Shown: positions 18,001-26,379, numbered from the stretch's first letter. The stretch: 64,000 bases of DNA from Soonwooa sp032078105 (GCA_046269235.1 JBJZOS010000001.1:248001-312000), one strand, 5' to 3'. A program made the numbers and translations. Notes: a model not told the origin generated them from the sequence alone.

Positions 18001-18145
18001 TATCGGCAACCGTTCGATTGGTACAGCCGCAGCGGGAGGTATGTTTGTCGGGACCGTTTTCGGATTGGTAATTATCCCAGGACTTTACATCTTTTTTGCA
18101 AAACTAGAACAAAGAAAAGAACGAAATGAACAACGAACTAAATAA
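15020..18145 (+). CDS. RND efflux inner-membrane transporter (AcrB/MexB, HAE1 type)
   Basis: A 1041-residue proton-driven pump. It begins with a TM helix after MVEMFIRRKV, has two large periplasmic loops and about 12 TM helices. In TM4 the proton-relay motif reads GIVVDNAIVVVE: D409 is kept but the next Asp of AcrB (D408) is N410. TM10 keeps the Lys in LLAKNAILIVEFA. It lies 23 nt after the adaptor gene and overlaps the channel gene by 20 nt, so the three are translated from one mRNA. Full length for the family. Confidence 0.95.
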   Translation: MVEMFIRRKVLSLVISIVIVLMGILALMKLPITQFPDIVPPSVTVTAKYTGANSEVSANAVALPLERAINGVPGMTYMSTVTSNDGLTLIQVFFEVGIDPDVAAVNVQNRVTTILDELPEEVIRAGVTTEKEVNSMLMYLNITSTDESQDEQFIYNFTDINVLQELKRIDGVGRAEIMGQKEYSMRVWLDPQKMTAYKVSAEDVVKALQKQNISAAPGKVGETSGKTNSQLQYVIKYTGKFFQPEQYKEIPIRSDASGTILKLKDIADVEFGAMNYGMVSKTDGRPSASIMMKQRPGSNASEVIKNVKDKMAELKETSFPPGMEFNMAYDVSRFLDASISAVLMTLIEAFILVGIVVFIFLQDWRSTLIPVLAVPVALIGTFAFMQMLDFSINLLTLFALVLAIGIVVDNAIVVVEAVHVKMEEGMAPLHATIEATKEIAGAVIAITIVMSAVFIPVAFLDGPVGVFYRQFSLTLAISIVISGINALTLTPALCAIILKPHKHEKKKNIVDKSFAKFNQAFDKLTNGYTNILSKFATRTSVTFGVLFLFIGLMVVTAKFLPSGFIPMEDQGMAYVSVTTPQGATVERTEKVLDEVTKIAKKIEGVENVTTLAGYSIVTEIAGSSYGMAMINLKDWKERNISVNDLIAELSEKTKDISDAQIEVFAPPTVPGFGNTSGYELRLLDKSGGSIENTDIITKDFVKKLNEAPELQNNFTSFDATFPQYLITMDYDMAAKKGVSVDNAMSTLQTLLGSYYATNFIRFSQMYKVMVQASPDQRDTPESILQLFVKNDTGEMVPFSTFINIEKVYGPEVLTRYNMYMSAMINGEPANGYSSGDAIAAVERIAKESLPRGFDVEWSGMTREEILSGNQTFYIFIICLIFVYLLLAAQYESFLLPLPVLLSLPTGIFGSYIALMAVGLDNNIYAQVALVMLIGLLAKNAILIVEFAIQRNKEGFDIIPAAIEGARQRLRPILMTSFAFIAGLIPLVIASGAGAIGNRSIGTAAAGGMFVGTVFGLVIIPGLYIFFAKLEQRKERNEQRTK

Positions 18146-19577
18146 ATATTTAAAAATAGGAATATTATCGCTTGTTGTGATGTCGTGTGCTACACTGCAA
18201 GTTGCTGAGGTTAAAAAAGCAAAGGAAATTCCCGTCAATACAATTTTTGATACTGATGTTAAATTAGATTTGAATCAGCAAGTTGGACTCCGGACTTATT
18301 TTAACGACCCCGAATTGTTGAATCTTTTTGATGAGGTGGTAAAAGCTAATCCAGATTTTCAAATTGCACAACAACGCATGGACATTGCGAACAGCTTTTT
18401 GCAACGTTCCAAAATGGCGCTTCTGCCATCTTTAGAAGTTGGAGCTGTTGTAAGTGGTGACCATTACGGAAAATATACGATGGATGGTGTCGGGAATTAC
18501 GACACCAATTTGTCTGGAAACATCACGGAAGACCAAAAAATCAACAGAAATGTAACGCCAAATTATTGGTTGGGCGCGAGAAGTTCTTGGGAAATCGATG
18601 CTTGGGGAAAACTTAAAAATCAAAAATTAGCTGCTCAAAAAAAATATCTGGCATCAGAAGAAGGTTTAAAATTGATTCAGGTTGAGTTATTTACAGAAAT
18701 AGCCAACTTGTATTATCAATTGGTTTCACTCGATACCAGATTGGATATTTATCAAGAAAATTTCAAACTTCAACAACGCGCTTACGAAATTGTTTCAGCG
18801 CAGCGCGAAGTCGGGAAGGCGACAGAATTGGCGGTTCAACAATTTCGTGCCCAAAATAACAACTGGCTTGCTGAGATTGAACATATAAAAGCCGAAATTG
18901 TTTCTGTAGAACAAGCGATTACGACTTTAACAGGTCGCTACGGTGGCGAAGTTAAACGTAGCAAACAGCTTCTAGCAACCAATTTAACCTTGTTGAATAA
19001 GTCAATGGATGTCAATTCGATTATCCATTCTAGACCAGACGTTATTTCTAATTATTTTGTTTTGGAAGCTACGCAAGCAGATGCAAAAGCTGCTCGAGCG
19101 GCATTTTATCCAAAAATAGACTTGGGCGCACACGTCGGATTAAATTCATTTTCAGTGGATAAGCTATTTAATCCCGCTTCGTTGGCTGGTCAATTATTGG
19201 GAGGTTTGATGGTTCCGATTTTTAATAAAGGACAATTGAAACATGATTTTAATGTCGCTAATAAAGAGCAAGAAATTGCATTTATCACGTATCAAAAAAG
19301 TGTGACTACGGCTTACAACGAATTGCAATCTATACTCAAACAAACCGAAATTTTTCAAAAAGTTTTAAAACTCAAAAGCGATGAGGTTAAATTTTTGGAT
19401 AACGCTATTGAGGTTTCCAACGACTTGTATCTCACGGGTTATGCCAATTATATGGAATTAATCAACTCGCAACGAAGCAAACTCAATGCGGAACTGAATT
19501 TATTAGAATTTCAGTTCCAGAATACAAGAAATAACGTTCTTCTATTTAAAGCCCTTGGCGGAAAATTAGATCGTTAA
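18126..19577 (+). CDS. RND efflux outer-membrane factor (TolC/OprM/NodT type), lipoprotein
   Basis: A 483-residue channel lipoprotein: signal ending LVVMSCATLQ with Cys21. Two internally repeated TolC-type halves are visible (LLPSLEVGAVVSG... and FYPKIDLGAHVGL...), with long alpha-barrel helices and the family end YANYMELINSQRSKLNAELN. It starts 20 nt inside the pump gene, so expression is coupled. It completes the tripartite exporter. A terminator follows at 19593. Confident at family level; substrates unknown. Confidence 0.93.
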   Translation: MNNELNKYLKIGILSLVVMSCATLQVAEVKKAKEIPVNTIFDTDVKLDLNQQVGLRTYFNDPELLNLFDEVVKANPDFQIAQQRMDIANSFLQRSKMALLPSLEVGAVVSGDHYGKYTMDGVGNYDTNLSGNITEDQKINRNVTPNYWLGARSSWEIDAWGKLKNQKLAAQKKYLASEEGLKLIQVELFTEIANLYYQLVSLDTRLDIYQENFKLQQRAYEIVSAQREVGKATELAVQQFRAQNNNWLAEIEHIKAEIVSVEQAITTLTGRYGGEVKRSKQLLATNLTLLNKSMDVNSIIHSRPDVISNYFVLEATQADAKAARAAFYPKIDLGAHVGLNSFSVDKLFNPASLAGQLLGGLMVPIFNKGQLKHDFNVANKEQEIAFITYQKSVTTAYNELQSILKQTEIFQKVLKLKSDEVKFLDNAIEVSNDLYLTGYANYMELINSQRSKLNAELNLLEFQFQNTRNNVLLFKALGGKLDR

Positions 19578-19592
19578 TATGTGATGTGGTGG

Positions 19593-19618
19593 GGCTGTCC
19601 GAGAGGGCAGTCTTTTTT
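19593..19618 (+). terminator. Terminator of the RND operon
   Basis: GGCTGTCC / GGGCAGTC stem with a GAGA loop followed by six Ts, 16 nt after the channel stop codon. Confidence 0.75.
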
Positions 19619-19648
19619 GTTTAAAATTTTCCTATTAGCATAGATCAA

Positions 19649-19678
19649 TTGATATGTTATTGTTTTAATTTAATTTTG
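19649..19678 (+). promoter_or_regulatory. Promoter for the GNAT-pirin pair
   Basis: TTG 19649-19651, spacer 19 nt, TAATTTTG 19671-19678, start codon 13 nt downstream. Confidence 0.55.
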
Positions 19679-19691
19679 AATAAAAAAATAA

Positions 19692-19976
19692 ATGAAACCA
19701 GAATTTGAAAATATTCCGTTAGTAGAAATGGATAAACAATACGAAATAGAAATTGATGGTGCTAAAGCTTTCATCGTATATAGAGAAAGTGACGCAACGA
19801 TTACGTTAATACATAGCGAAGTGGAAGATGCTCTGCAAGGTCGTGGCGCGTCAACTCCGATTATTGAAAAAACGCTTGCAGCGATAGAAGCGAGCGGTAA
19901 AAAACTAAAAGCACTTTGCCCTTTGGTTGTCAAATACTTTAAGAACCATCCGGAGTGGAACAGAATTGTAGCTTAA
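19692..19976 (+). CDS. YjdJ-type GNAT-fold N-acetyltransferase domain protein
   Basis: A 94-residue single-domain protein of the short GNAT group often called YjdJ-like. Typical features: IEIDGAKAFIVYRESDATITLIHSEV, then the acetyl-CoA loop region DALQGRGASTPIIEKTLAAIEASGKKLKALCPLVVKYFKNHPEW with conserved Cys in ALCPLVVKYF. The ending HPEWNRIV is characteristic. The substrate is not known for the family. It is followed after 18 nt by the pirin gene, probably in one transcript. Confidence 0.88.
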   Translation: MKPEFENIPLVEMDKQYEIEIDGAKAFIVYRESDATITLIHSEVEDALQGRGASTPIIEKTLAAIEASGKKLKALCPLVVKYFKNHPEWNRIVA

Positions 19977-19994
19977 ATTTAAATAAAAAATAAT

Positions 19995-20882
19995 ATGTCA
20001 AATATTGGAATCATCATCCCAGAACGTGCCGCAGATATCGGAAATTTTATGGTTGGACGACTTTTACCTTTTATTGAAAAAAGATCCGTTGGCCCTTTCG
20101 TTTTTATAGATCACATGGGACCTGCAGAGCTTAAAGATTATCAGAATCTTGATGTGCCACCACATCCGCATATTGGTTTGTCCACATTAACTTATCTTTT
20201 CGAAGGTGCGATTTTTCATCGTGACAGCATTGGTTCGGCAGTTGAGATTCAGCCCGGAGCGGTTAACTGGATGACGGCTGGTAAAGGTGTTGCGCATTCT
20301 GAGAGAACACCCGAGAATCTTCGTCATACTGATAAAAAATTACATGGTTTACAGATTTGGGTTGCCTTGCCAAAACATTTGGAGGAGTCAGAACCTACTT
20401 TTCATCATATCGAAGCTAAAGATATCCCTGCTTGGGAAGAAGATGGTCTTAAAATAAAATTAATTGCAGGTAAAGTTTTTGGTAAAGAATCGCCTGTGCC
20501 AGTGCATACTCCGCTTTATTTTATTGAAATTATCAACGATTCTGATGAGTCTAAAACGGTAAATATCGGTGAGCATCTTTATGATGAAAGTGCGCTCTAT
20601 ATTTTGGAAGGTCAAATTAAAAATGACGGAAATGCTTATGATCCAAAACAGATTTTGATTGCGAAAGATACCAAATTATGCTCTTTCGAGATGGCTGCAA
20701 ATACGACGGTTTATATTTTTGGTGGTGAAGCTTTTCCTGAAGAGCGTTACATCCATTGGAATTTTGTGAGTTCCAGTAAAGAGATAATCGAAAAAGCTAA
20801 ACACGATTGGAAGGATCAAAAATTTCCGAAAGTTCCTGGTGAGACCGAATTTGTGCCTTTGCCAGCGACTTCTCTCAAATAG
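19995..20882 (+). CDS. Pirin family bicupin protein
   Basis: A 295-residue pirin. The N-terminal cupin has the metal site H57, H59 (PPHPHIGLSTLTY), H101 and E103 (GVAHSERTP), so Fe binding is likely. A C-terminal pirin domain follows (about 175-280). Bacterial pirins act as quercetinase-like dioxygenases or as redox-sensing regulators; which applies here is open. It probably shares the promoter at 19649 with the GNAT gene and ends before a terminator at 20903. Confidence 0.93.
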   Translation: MSNIGIIIPERAADIGNFMVGRLLPFIEKRSVGPFVFIDHMGPAELKDYQNLDVPPHPHIGLSTLTYLFEGAIFHRDSIGSAVEIQPGAVNWMTAGKGVAHSERTPENLRHTDKKLHGLQIWVALPKHLEESEPTFHHIEAKDIPAWEEDGLKIKLIAGKVFGKESPVPVHTPLYFIEIINDSDESKTVNIGEHLYDESALYILEGQIKNDGNAYDPKQILIAKDTKLCSFEMAANTTVYIFGGEAFPEERYIHWNFVSSSKEIIEKAKHDWKDQKFPKVPGETEFVPLPATSLK

Positions 20883-20902
20883 TTTTTAAAAAATGAAAAT
20901 AG

Positions 20903-20931
20903 AAAGCTGCCCTTGGTTGAGTAGCTTTTTT
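20903..20931 (+). terminator. Terminator after pirin gene
   Basis: Imperfect stem AAAGCTGC / GTAGCTTT with T run, 20 nt after the stop codon. Confidence 0.6.
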
Positions 20932-20956
20932 ATGTTTTAAAATTTAATTTAAGAAT

Positions 20957-21305
20957 TTAATCCATGATGAGCTGTCCTATGCCTAATGTCAGGACTTGGA
21001 TGAATTTCTGATTTTGCGCGAATGCCAATTTCTTTTTTTTTAACGCATCGAAAGATTTTGCATCTTCAATATCAACATTTTTAAAATAGTAAGATTTTTT
21101 TCGTATCTAATTTTTTTAAAATTTCTTCACCTTTGTTTTTCTGTTGGTCATTGTTAGCTGAGATACTTGCCCAAAAACTGTCGTTCTCTCCATTATTAAA
21201 ATACATAATGTAACTAGAATCTCGGAATCCTGATTCCTCTAAATATAATCTAATGTCATGATAATCATCTAGTTGAGATATAAGACCTACGGAACTTTTT
21301 ACCAT
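20957..21305 (-). pseudogene. Small unknown protein, frameshifted in an A run
   Basis: From ATG 21305 the frame reads MVKSSVGLISQLDDYHDIRL...ILKKLDTKK and stops after 74 residues. One fewer A in the 7-base run near 21096-21102 would instead give KKSYYFKNVDIEDAKSFDALKKKKLAFAQNQKF and an end GIGQLIMD at 20957, about 115 residues in total. The continuing frame is protein-like, so I read this as a single-base insertion. The family is not recognised. Divergent from the lipoprotein gene at 21389. Confidence 0.5.
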
Positions 21306-21388
21306 AACTCTTGTTTTTGAGATTTAAAATTAGTATCTTTTTTAAAACAAATTCAAAATCTTTTTATAATTTGTGTAAGAATACATTT

Positions 21389-22345
21389 ATGATGAAAAAT
21401 TACGCATTATTACTAGCTTTTGTCATTGTGGCGTTCAATTCTTGTACGACGCAAAAGACTAAAAATATCAACGCCAATATCATTACCCTACGCGATAGTT
21501 ATTGTAAGGCGCCAACCAATTATGACTACGAGAAGGTTAATCTTCATGTCAATGCAGATTCGTTACTAAATGAAAAACAATATCTTAGGTCTATTTTTAA
21601 CCAACAAAGTATTTTGATTCTTAATGCCTTAAACTCTCTTGAGGATGTTGAAAATATTTTAGAATTGAAAAATGATACAAGCGTAGAGTCACAACTTAAA
21701 ATCATGAACATTAAGAATAAAATAGATGGCAAAATTACATTAGCGCTAAGTGAAGTAGATGCTGTCGCTGCCGAATTTGACTGCGAAGGCGAACGTGTTT
21801 CGCAAATGGCTAATTATGTGAGTAGCCTTAATAGCAAGAAAAATAATAAGATGATTGTATATTCCATCGCTGTGGGAGCACTGGGTTCTATCGCTGGCGG
21901 ATTTATAAAAAGTGATGGCTGGGACAAAGCCGTGGATATTGGTGGGGGTCTTATTGGTGCGGGTTTTGGTCTTGCTTTACTCAATCCGAAAGGTAAGAAA
22001 GTCGAGTTTATCCATGCTCGAAATATTCTTCGTGATATTTGGCAAGAGAAGTTGCAGTCGCGAAATTTTCCGCCATTTATTTGGTATATGTATACAGAGA
22101 AAAAATTTTCGAATATTAATGAACATTCAATTATACAGAATATGAAGCAACGCTGGATTACGTACCAATTCGATGGAGATGTTGATGCTGCCAACAATTC
22201 TGCAATTTTTAACGACGGCGGAAACTACGACAGCGAGGCGCTTAACAATCGTGCGGCGATGCTTAACCAGATGCAATCGGCAACCAGAACTATTAACCAA
22301 AATATCAATTATCTTCTTATCGACCTTAACAAGTTGACCCGATAG
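21389..22345 (+). CDS. Unknown lipoprotein with a glycine-rich hydrophobic segment
   Basis: ATG 21389 gives a lipoprotein signal with Cys19 (FVIVAFNSCTTQ); the upstream open frame has none, so this start is preferred. The 318-residue protein has a helical N-terminal half and a glycine-zipper-like stretch at about 155-195 (YSIAVGALGSIAGGFIK, VDIGGGLIGAGFGLALL). A C-terminal part ends INQNINYLLIDLNKL. Glycine zippers suggest membrane insertion or oligomers. No family recognised. Confidence 0.7.
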   Translation: MMKNYALLLAFVIVAFNSCTTQKTKNINANIITLRDSYCKAPTNYDYEKVNLHVNADSLLNEKQYLRSIFNQQSILILNALNSLEDVENILELKNDTSVESQLKIMNIKNKIDGKITLALSEVDAVAAEFDCEGERVSQMANYVSSLNSKKNNKMIVYSIAVGALGSIAGGFIKSDGWDKAVDIGGGLIGAGFGLALLNPKGKKVEFIHARNILRDIWQEKLQSRNFPPFIWYMYTEKKFSNINEHSIIQNMKQRWITYQFDGDVDAANNSAIFNDGGNYDSEALNNRAAMLNQMQSATRTINQNINYLLIDLNKLTR

Positions 22346-22377
22346 TTTTTTTGTTTTTTAATTTTATATAAATAAAA

Positions 22378-23652
22378 CTATTTCTCAAAAACTAAGTAAT
22401 CATAAGCTTTTAACGTAAATCTGCTACCTTCAATTAAGGCTTGTGGCGATTGTGTAAAGACGTTTTTGTACAGACCTTCAACGTCTTTTCCTTTAATGTT
22501 AAACGCTACATTTTCAGCCGTCATATTTATTAAAACCAGAACTTCACGATCAGCATTTTTACGTAGGTATGCAAGGATTTTGTCGTTAGCAGAAGTTTCG
22601 ATCCAGTAGGTTGTCACCATAGAGTCACCACCTCGAAGTGCAGGGTTTTCGGATTTTAGATTTAATAAAGTTTTATAAAAATCCTGCAAAGTGTTTTGCT
22701 CAGCCCAAGGGATTGTATCTTTTTCGAAAAACGCCAGACGTTTTGTTTTTAAAGGTAATTCTTGCCCGTTATACAACAGTGGGACACCATTCCAAGTTGC
22801 TGAAAAAACAGCTAGGGCAGGAGCAAGCTCTCCATATTTTTCATATTCGGTACCATTCCATGTATTTTCATCATGATTGGTTGTGAACCAAGCGCGCATC
22901 GAACTGTCGCCAATGTTAGAATATTGTTGCAGCAGGTTTCTAAGATGTTGTAGTGGTAATTTATTCTGATAATAATCTTTAGTCAAGTGCATCCACTTCC
23001 AAGAATAACTGGCATCAAAGACTTTTCCGTATTCTGGTGTGTCCAGTTCATCAAACTCGCCCAACCAAAATAATGCTTTTAATTTTTCAACCTCTGGACG
23101 TGCTTGTTGCCAGAAGTCAACTTCTACCCAACTGGCAAGGTCGCAACGGAATCCATCGATGTTTGCTTCTCTAACCCAATATTTCATTGCGTCTATCATT
23201 GCTTGACGCATATTTGGATTTTTAAAATCGAGTTCGATAATATCGTCCATAGCTTCTACAATATGGAAGTTTCCGTCAGGATCTTTTAGATAAAAATCAG
23301 GATTCGATTTGGTCCAAACGTGATCCCAACCCGTGTGGTTAGCGACCCAATCGATAATGACATTTAATCCCAACTCATGCGCTTTGTTGACCACATCTTT
23401 GAAATCTTGCAAAGTCCCAAACTCAGGATTAATACTTGTATAATCTTGCGCTGCATAAGGACTGCCAAGATTCCCTTTTTTATTTTTTTTCGCGATTGGC
23501 GTAATCGGCATAAACCAAATGCTTTTAACTCCCATTTCTTTTAGTCGTGGAAGATCTTTCTCAACCGCTTTGAAAGTCCCTTCCTTCGAGTATTGTCGCG
23601 TGTTGATTTCATAGATATTGGTTGTATGTTTCCACTCTTGCGGTTGTGTCAT
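22378..23652 (-). CDS. Alpha-amylase family glycoside hydrolase (GH13), signal peptide apparently lost
   Basis: A 424-residue GH13 enzyme acting on alpha-1,4-glucans. Conserved regions: DWVANH (101-106), nucleophile D171 in GFRCDLASW, acid E199 in WLGEFDE, D261 in TTNHDENTW. The start ATG 23652 gives MTQPQEWKHT with no signal. Upstream in the same frame, codons spell ILLSIALATIAFTTQYKTKTQ, a signal-peptide core. ATG 23726-23724 (MRKI) joins it only if 2 nt of ATATAT (23712-23717) are removed. The ancestral protein was probably exported; this one would stay in the cytoplasm if made. Confidence 0.85.
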   Translation of the reverse strand: MTQPQEWKHTTNIYEINTRQYSKEGTFKAVEKDLPRLKEMGVKSIWFMPITPIAKKNKKGNLGSPYAAQDYTSINPEFGTLQDFKDVVNKAHELGLNVIIDWVANHTGWDHVWTKSNPDFYLKDPDGNFHIVEAMDDIIELDFKNPNMRQAMIDAMKYWVREANIDGFRCDLASWVEVDFWQQARPEVEKLKALFWLGEFDELDTPEYGKVFDASYSWKWMHLTKDYYQNKLPLQHLRNLLQQYSNIGDSSMRAWFTTNHDENTWNGTEYEKYGELAPALAVFSATWNGVPLLYNGQELPLKTKRLAFFEKDTIPWAEQNTLQDFYKTLLNLKSENPALRGGDSMVTTYWIETSANDKILAYLRKNADREVLVLINMTAENVAFNIKGKDVEGLYKNVFTQSPQALIEGSRFTLKAYDYLVFEK

Positions 23653-23756
23653 CTGTGTTTTAGTTTTGTATTGAGTCGTGAAAGCAATTGTCGCTAAGGC
23701 AATACTAAGTAATATATCTTCCTCATTAGGTTTTTGTTATTCAAAAATAAAGAAAA

Positions 23757-23786
23757 TAAAAAAAAGCCTGACTTAACATCAGGCTA
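23757..23786 (-). terminator. Terminator of the 23808 gene
   Basis: Minus-strand stem AGCCTGA / TCAGGCT followed by a long T run, 20 nt after the stop codon. Confidence 0.8.
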
Positions 23787-23807
23787 ATTATTCATTTCGG
23801 TTTTTGA

Positions 23808-24389
23808 TTAATCCTCGTCATCTTCGAAGATATCATCATTGTATCCTTCATCTTCCTCGTCATCATCTCCGAATTCGTCTTCGTCACCGAAGTCAGCTGA
23901 TTTGAAATCATCTTCGAACCCGAAATCATCATCCATAAAAGGGATTGCAGATTTTTTTGAAGATCCTCCGGAAACGCCATTTTTGCTTGGCGCCTTTAAA
24001 GGAACATTCCCGAATCTGTATACAGTAATTGGGTAATTAACGGCAGATTTTTCTTCGGTAACATCAATCAATTCACAGAAAAATTCCCAAAGATCTAAGA
24101 ATCCGTATTGGAATCTCATCTTGTCACCTTTTTGTGTGAATCCTTCGTTGACATACACATCAGACATAATCTCGCCATCACCTTCGTCGCTCATATCTTC
24201 CAATGGTACGGCTCTACCCTCGGACCATTCCTCATCAGAAAAATAAAAGCTAGAAAGTTCATCCCCCGCAAGACTGAAAGCACTTTTGATCCCTAAGTGC
24301 AAATTCCATAAAGTTTGTTTGTCCTTGATCTCGATGTCTCTAAAGATGCTCTCTTTTGCATCTAAAATAACTCTTATCTTGTAAACCAT
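23808..24389 (-). CDS. IS1096 passenger TnpR / pRiA4b ORF-3-like protein
   Basis: A 193-residue protein. The first 125 residues (MVYKIRVILDAKESIFRDIEI, LWNLHLGIKSAFSL, MRFQYGFLDLWEFFCELIDV) follow the pRiA4b ORF-3-like fold, named after a mobile-element passenger but common as a stand-alone chromosomal gene in Bacteroidota. The last 45 residues are almost all Asp/Glu (for example DDEEDEGYNDD), a disordered acidic tail. No transposase is adjacent. Function unknown; the tail suggests binding to a basic partner, by inference. Confidence 0.8.
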   Translation of the reverse strand: MVYKIRVILDAKESIFRDIEIKDKQTLWNLHLGIKSAFSLAGDELSSFYFSDEEWSEGRAVPLEDMSDEGDGEIMSDVYVNEGFTQKGDKMRFQYGFLDLWEFFCELIDVTEEKSAVNYPITVYRFGNVPLKAPSKNGVSGGSSKKSAIPFMDDDFGFEDDFKSADFGDEDEFGDDDEEDEGYNDDIFEDDED

Positions 24390-24566
24390 TTTTTTCTCGT
24401 CTAAAATCTACTTTTACATTTATTTTGCTGCAAAGATATGACAATTGAGAAAGGATAAAAGCCAAAAAAATACTTTTTTTAATAAAATATTTTATTAAAT
24501 TTTAGCCCTCTTCGACCTTCAAATTTTTGTAAATATCTCTGTTCTAAAACTAATATTTTTTTGATA

Positions 24567-25628
24567 TTATAAAGAAGATTTTTCTAATCTAAATTTAAAT
24601 TTTGTTCCACTAAGGTAAGCACTTTCTACAGTTATGTTCTGGTGGTGGGCTTCCAAGATGTGTTTGACAATTGCTAATCCAAGTCCAGAGCCACCATCTT
24701 TACGATTTCGGCTGGCTTCGACACGATAGAAGCGTTCAAAAATCCTCGTAAGATTTTCAGGTTTTATCCCCATACCGTTGTCTTCCACGGTTATTGCGAT
24801 AGATTTGGCTTCCTCTTTAGTTGTTACAATAATTCTTGCGCCTTCGCGGTTGGCATATTTAATAGCGTTAGAGACAAGGTTGGTAAAGACTTGGGATATT
24901 TTATTTTTATCCGCATGTACCAATAGTTTTTTCTGAGTGCTTTGTAACTCAAGTTTCATGAGGTGTCTATTGGCTTCTAGATCAAGCAGATCGAAGACTT
25001 CTTCCACCAATTCGTTAATGTCAAAGGTGATAAGATTTAGTTCAATTTGGCCAGCTTCGAAGCGGTTAATCATATCCAAATCTTTAACAATGTTAAGAAG
25101 TCGCTCTACAGAACTATCGATACGTTGCAGATATTTGTCTCGGATATTAAGATCTTCTACACCGCCGTCTAGCAAAGTGGACACATAACCTTGGATGGAG
25201 AATAAAGGCGTTTTTAACTCGTGAGAAACATTGCCGACATATTCTTTTCGGAAGTTTTCCATTTCCTTCATCATATCCATTTCGAAGTCGTTTTGCGTGC
25301 TCATTAAAGTTACACGTTCTCCGAATTCTTTTAAACTGAGGTCAGGTTCATGATCGAGGATAAAGTTGTCTGGAAGTATCTTTTTGATACGTCGAATTTG
25401 CTTTTTACTGTTATAATTAAATAAAAACTCGAGGATATAATAGTTAAGAATCATCACCAAAGTCAAGGTGAAAAGAATAAAAATATTAAAATCTCTCGTT
25501 TTGAAATATTGATCGCGGGTTTTAGCTTGAAAAATAAAAATAACGGCACCAATGACAGCTACTAACACAAATGATGCTAAAGCTGAAACCCAGTTAAGTT
25601 TAAAGTTCCTTTTTGGAGTAGAATACAT
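24567..25628 (-). CDS. Sensor histidine kinase (PhoR-like)
   Basis: A 353-residue membrane kinase. TM helices at about 16-34 and 47-70 with almost no periplasmic loop between them, so it probably senses within the membrane or through partners. Phospho-acceptor H136 lies in NVSHELKTPLFSIQGY; the ATPase part has N box SNAIKYAN, G1 DNGMGI, F box IFERFYRVE and G2 GGSGLGLAIVKH. It is encoded 73 nt after the response regulator on the same strand and should phosphorylate it. The pair resembles PhoR/PhoB-type systems; the signal is unknown. Confidence 0.9.
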   Translation of the reverse strand: MYSTPKRNFKLNWVSALASFVLVAVIGAVIFIFQAKTRDQYFKTRDFNIFILFTLTLVMILNYYILEFLFNYNSKKQIRRIKKILPDNFILDHEPDLSLKEFGERVTLMSTQNDFEMDMMKEMENFRKEYVGNVSHELKTPLFSIQGYVSTLLDGGVEDLNIRDKYLQRIDSSVERLLNIVKDLDMINRFEAGQIELNLITFDINELVEEVFDLLDLEANRHLMKLELQSTQKKLLVHADKNKISQVFTNLVSNAIKYANREGARIIVTTKEEAKSIAITVEDNGMGIKPENLTRIFERFYRVEASRNRKDGGSGLGLAIVKHILEAHHQNITVESAYLSGTKFKFRLEKSSL

Positions 25629-25701
25629 GAGCTAAATTTATAAAAAAAGATTTTCGTTAGAAAATCTTAGAGCCTATTTACATTTTAATAAAAATAATTG
25701 T

Positions 25702-26379
25702 CTAAACAACCAATTTATATCCAATTCCTTTAAGAGTTTGTATGCTGTTGATACCTAGTTTTTCGCGAAGACGACGGATGTGTACATCAATTGTACGTTC
25801 GCCCACGATAACGTCGTTACCCCACACTTTCTCAAGAATTTCTTCTCTTTTAAAAACTTTGTCCGTATTAGAAGCCAATAAAAATAAAAGGTCGAACTCT
25901 TTTTTCGGAAGTAAAAACTCTTCGTTTGCCTTCGTTACTTTGAAGTTGTCTTTATCAATGATTAAGTCAGCTAACTCGATATAATTGGTATTTTCGTTGG
26001 CTTTTGCACCTAGTTGAAGAAGCGCAGCTACTTTTGATACCAAAACTTTTGGCTTAATAACTTTAATAATGTAATCGTTAGCACCAGCTTGGTAACCAGC
26101 AAGTTGAGAAAATTCTTCGCTTCTTGCTGATAAGAAAACGATTAAAGTCTTTTGTAATTCTTTTACTTGACGCATTTCTTGACAAGTTTCGATGCCGTCT
26201 TTTTCTGGCATCATTACATCTAGAAGTATAAGGTCTGGGATGATTTCTTTTGCTTTGGAGATGCCTTCCTGTCCATTGGACGCGGTGTGGACTTGGTAAC
26301 CTTCTTTTTCTAAGTTGTATGATAACATTTCAAGAATGTCCTGTTCATCATCAACCAAAAGGATTTTTTTACGATTCAT
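25702..26379 (-). CDS. Response regulator, OmpR/PhoB family
   Basis: A 225-residue DNA-binding regulator. Receiver: acidic pair D10-D11, phospho-acceptor D54 (LLDVMMPEKDG), S84 and K106. The residue after K106 is V (YIIKVIKP) where most receivers have the cis-Pro of K-P. A winged helix at about 130-225 contains FKREEILEKVWGNDVIVGERTIDVHIRRLREK. It precedes its kinase gene on the minus strand and is divergent from glnS. Targets are unknown; phosphate control is possible but not shown. Confidence 0.92.
   Translation of the reverse strand: MNRKKILLVDDEQDILEMLSYNLEKEGYQVHTASNGQEGISKAKEIIPDLILLDVMMPEKDGIETCQEMRQVKELQKTLIVFLSARSEEFSQLAGYQAGANDYIIKVIKPKVLVSKVAALLQLGAKANENTNYIELADLIIDKDNFKVTKANEEFLLPKKEFDLLFLLASNTDKVFKREEILEKVWGNDVIVGERTIDVHIRRLREKLGINSIQTLKGIGYKLVV

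Noticed and set aside
20957..21391. Small gene divergent from a lipoprotein gene considered as a toxin-antitoxin pair
   Set aside because: Neither product shows toxin or antitoxin traits, and the pair is divergent and frameshifted.
23808..24389. IS1096 passenger-type gene considered as part of a mobile element
   Set aside because: No transposase, inverted repeats or change in composition; it sits among core genes with its own terminator.
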